Shown piece by piece: positions 62,604 to 64,000 of a stretch of 64,000 nt of DNA. Source of the DNA: Pontibacter amylolyticus (GTDB lineage: Bacteria; Bacteroidota; Bacteroidia; Cytophagales; Hymenobacteraceae); NCBI RefSeq assembly GCF_014638845.1, contig NZ_BMFP01000008.1, forward strand, positions 20,897 to 84,896, in the 5' to 3' direction. Within the stretch, counting starts at the first letter, position 1, and every line of letters starts with the position of its first letter. Position numbers and translations under genes: made by a program. The notes beneath the pieces are model-generated. The model saw only the letters and a list, made by a program, of their open reading frames with translations, did not search any database and had not been told where the DNA came from.

Positions 62604-63638
62604 GTGTACAAAAGCTTACTCCGTCCGCTACTTTTCAAATTAGACCCCGAGAAAGTTCACTACCTCACTACTGATGCGCTGCGCACGGCTTTTAGTCTGC
62701 CCTTCACAAAGAGCATCAGCCGTGGCATGTTTAAAGTGGAAGACAAGCGACTAGAGCGGGAGCTGTTCGGCCTGAAATTCCCCAACCCGGTTGGTCTGGC
62801 AGCAGGCTTCGATAAAGATGCCAAGCTGGTAGACGAGCTGGCCGAACTGGGCTTTGGTTTCATCGAGATCGGGACGCTTACTCCAAAGCCACAGGAAGGC
62901 AATCCCAAACCGCGTTTGTTCCGCCTGCCAGAGGACCAGGCCATCATCAACCGCATGGGCTTCAACAACGAAGGGGTGGAAGCAGCCGTGAAACGCCTGC
63001 GGGAGCGAAAGAGCAACATCATCGTAGGCGGCAACATCGGCAAGAATAAGGTGACGCCAAACGAAGAGGCGCTCAACGATTACCTCTATTGTTTCAAAGC
63101 ACTGTACGATGTGGTGGATTACTTTGTGGTGAACGTAAGCTCGCCCAACACCCCCGACCTACGGGCCCTGCAGGAAAAGGAGCCACTGCAGCAATTGCTG
63201 ATGGCGCTGCAAGAGCTGAACAACTCGATGCCAAAAGCCAAACCTCTTCTTTTGAAAATTGCCCCAGACCTGAACGAAGCTCAGTTAAATGATATAATTG
63301 AGATTGCCATAGCCGCGAAGCTGAGTGGTATTATTGCCACCAACACCACGATTAGCCGCGAAGGGCTGCACACCTCTTCTAACCGTGTTTCAGAGATCGG
63401 CGCCGGAGGCCTGAGCGGCAAACCCCTCACCAAGCACGCCACCGAGATTATCCGCTACCTGCGCCAGCACCTGCCGCAGCACATCAAGCTCATCGGTGTA
63501 GGTGGTATTATGACGGCTGAGGATGCTCAGGAGAAGCTGGATGCCGGCGCCGATCTGGTGCAGCTGTACACCGGTTTTATTTACGAAGGTCCGGCGCTGG
63601 TTGCTAGCATTAATAAGAAGTTGTTGAAAGGTATATAG
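62604..63638 (+). CDS. pyrD: Dihydroorotate dehydrogenase (quinone), class 2
   Basis: It oxidises dihydroorotate to orotate in pyrimidine synthesis and passes electrons to quinone at the inner membrane. An N-terminal amphipathic helix (about 1-40) marks class 2. FMN and substrate motifs are [12 protein letters not shown] near 62, [11 protein letters not shown] near 113 and [13 protein letters not shown] near 178 with the catalytic Ser. At 344 residues the length is typical. The start is GTG 62604. Confidence 0.96.
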   Translation: MYKSLLRPLLFKLDPEKVHYLTTDALRTAFSLPFTKSISRGMFKVEDKRLERELFGLKFPNPVGLAAGFDKDAKLVDELAELGFGFIEIGTLTPKPQEGNPKPRLFRLPEDQAIINRMGFNNEGVEAAVKRLRERKSNIIVGGNIGKNKVTPNEEALNDYLYCFKALYDVVDYFVVNVSSPNTPDLRALQEKEPLQQLLMALQELNNSMPKAKPLLLKIAPDLNEAQLNDIIEIAIAAKLSGIIATNTTISREGLHTSSNRVSEIGAGGLSGKPLTKHATEIIRYLRQHLPQHIKLIGVGGIMTAEDAQEKLDAGADLVQLYTGFIYEGPALVASINKKLLKGI

Positions 63639-63644
63639 TCCTAT

Positions 63645-64000
63645 GGCGCGAGTGTCTGCGCTCGTGTCAACCATGGCGGGGCCTCTGGCCCAGGTATAGG
63701 TATAGCCTGCTTTGCATTATAGCTGATGTTGCAGGTATAGCAAATGATATTGTTTTATAGCTTCGCCTGTGCGGCGGGCATCCCGAAAGCTTTCGGGACA
63801 AAAAAATCAAGACGATTTTAAACTCGCTGACCGCTCAAACACAAAATCGTCGTGGGTGCACCTGGCTAATGTGATCTGTTTCATTGCTGGCGGGGCAAGT
63901 TAGTCTTGCTATACCTGCCAGGGAGGTGTGCCACAACGCTTATACCTTGGAATGGCAATTACAGATTCCCCGCCTTAGACAAGGAGGGGTTAGGGGTGGT
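63645..64000. repeat. Composite dispersed intergenic repeat, copy C (inverted, cut by the window end)
   Basis: It reads as the reverse complement of copy A: CGAGTGTCTGCGCTCG at the left, then GGCCTCTGGCCCAGGTATAG, TTGTTTTATAGCTTCGCCTG, the hairpin with the same loop (63811-63851), then the CTTGCTATACCTGCCAG block and the AAGGAGGGGTTAGGGGTGG block at the end. In place of the ATCGAGGGCCCCTACC block of copies A and B it has a TCCCGAAAGCTTTCGGGA palindrome (63781-63798). The element continues past 64000. Confidence 0.7.
63811..63851 (-). other. Conserved hairpin with T-run inside repeat copy C
   Basis: GACGATTTT (63811-63819) pairs with AAAATCGTC (63843-63851), the same stem and nearly the same loop as copy A. 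The T-run lies on the minus strand. Confidence 0.6.

Overview
This window looks like chromosomal core from a mid-GC member of the Bacteroidota, most likely order Cytophagales (a Pontibacter- or Rufibacter-like Hymenobacteraceae; inferred, no 16S present). Grounds seen in the sequence: many starts are preceded by the Bacteroidota -7 box TAnnTTTG rather than by Shine-Dalgarno sites; atpD-atpC form a two-gene pair apart from the rest of ATP synthase; pyk and an IPExxxVDY-type gene stand divergent from acpP-fabF-rnc; and there are PycTM, YheT, PEGA and DUF4269 family proteins. No rRNA, IS element, prophage or CRISPR array is visible. There is one tRNA gene (Gln, anticodon UUG).

Layout. 0.1-3.4 kb: small hypothetical genes, then metG. 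3.4-7.1 kb: an HD plus PycTM membrane protein divergent from a class III nucleotide cyclase with TPRs, a possible cyclic-nucleotide signalling or Pycsar-like pair. 7.1-11.2 kb, minus strand: MFS transporter, pth, rplY, prs, tRNA-Gln. 11.2-15.5 kb: small genes, a large S9 peptidase and a lipoprotein. 15.8-17.6 kb: atpD-atpC. 17.7-23.0 kb, minus strand: membrane and lipoproteins, a DUF2071 protein, a beta-lactamase-like serine hydrolase and a flavin/2Fe-2S reductase. 23.2-28.6 kb: a Cys/Met PLP enzyme and ispE on plus, then EamA transporter, LptF/G permease and tgt on minus. 28.8-32.3 kb: glycosyltransferase, ECF sigma factor, small membrane protein, rsmG and a frameshifted DUF4269 gene. 32.3-35.1 kb: YheT hydrolase, tandem paralogous lipoproteins, rpsT. 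36-43.6 kb: pyk, IPExxxVDY gene, acpP-fabF-rnc, nadE, lgt. 43.6-50.6 kb: beta-propeller protein, VOC protein, acyltransferase, AraC regulator, PEGA protein, esterase, cdd. 50.7-57.5 kb: saccharopine dehydrogenase-like gene, tRNA methyltransferase, rnhA, MarC, class V aminotransferase, aroQ, xerD. 57.7-63.6 kb: GH20 hexosaminidase, DUF898-M48 pair, lipoprotein, pyrD.

The genes are mostly ordinary housekeeping: translation and tRNA maturation, fatty acid, isoprenoid, pyrimidine, NAD and PRPP synthesis, lipoprotein and LPS traffic. The unusual content is in the repeats.

First, the word AGGTATA (often CAGGTATAG) occurs about 125 times by my reading on the two strands, where about 8 are expected by chance, in genes and spacers alike. 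Second, many spacers hold long imperfect inverted repeats whose arms are built of short quasi-tandem words; the word differs between loci but is mirrored within each locus. Third, a composite 0.7-0.8 kb intergenic repeat occurs three times (35.2, 52.9 and 63.7 kb) and contains a hairpin whose stem differs between copies while pairing is kept and the loop is conserved. Fourth, a short palindromic element around CAGGTCGCGACCTG lies next to arms of the inverted repeats at three sites.
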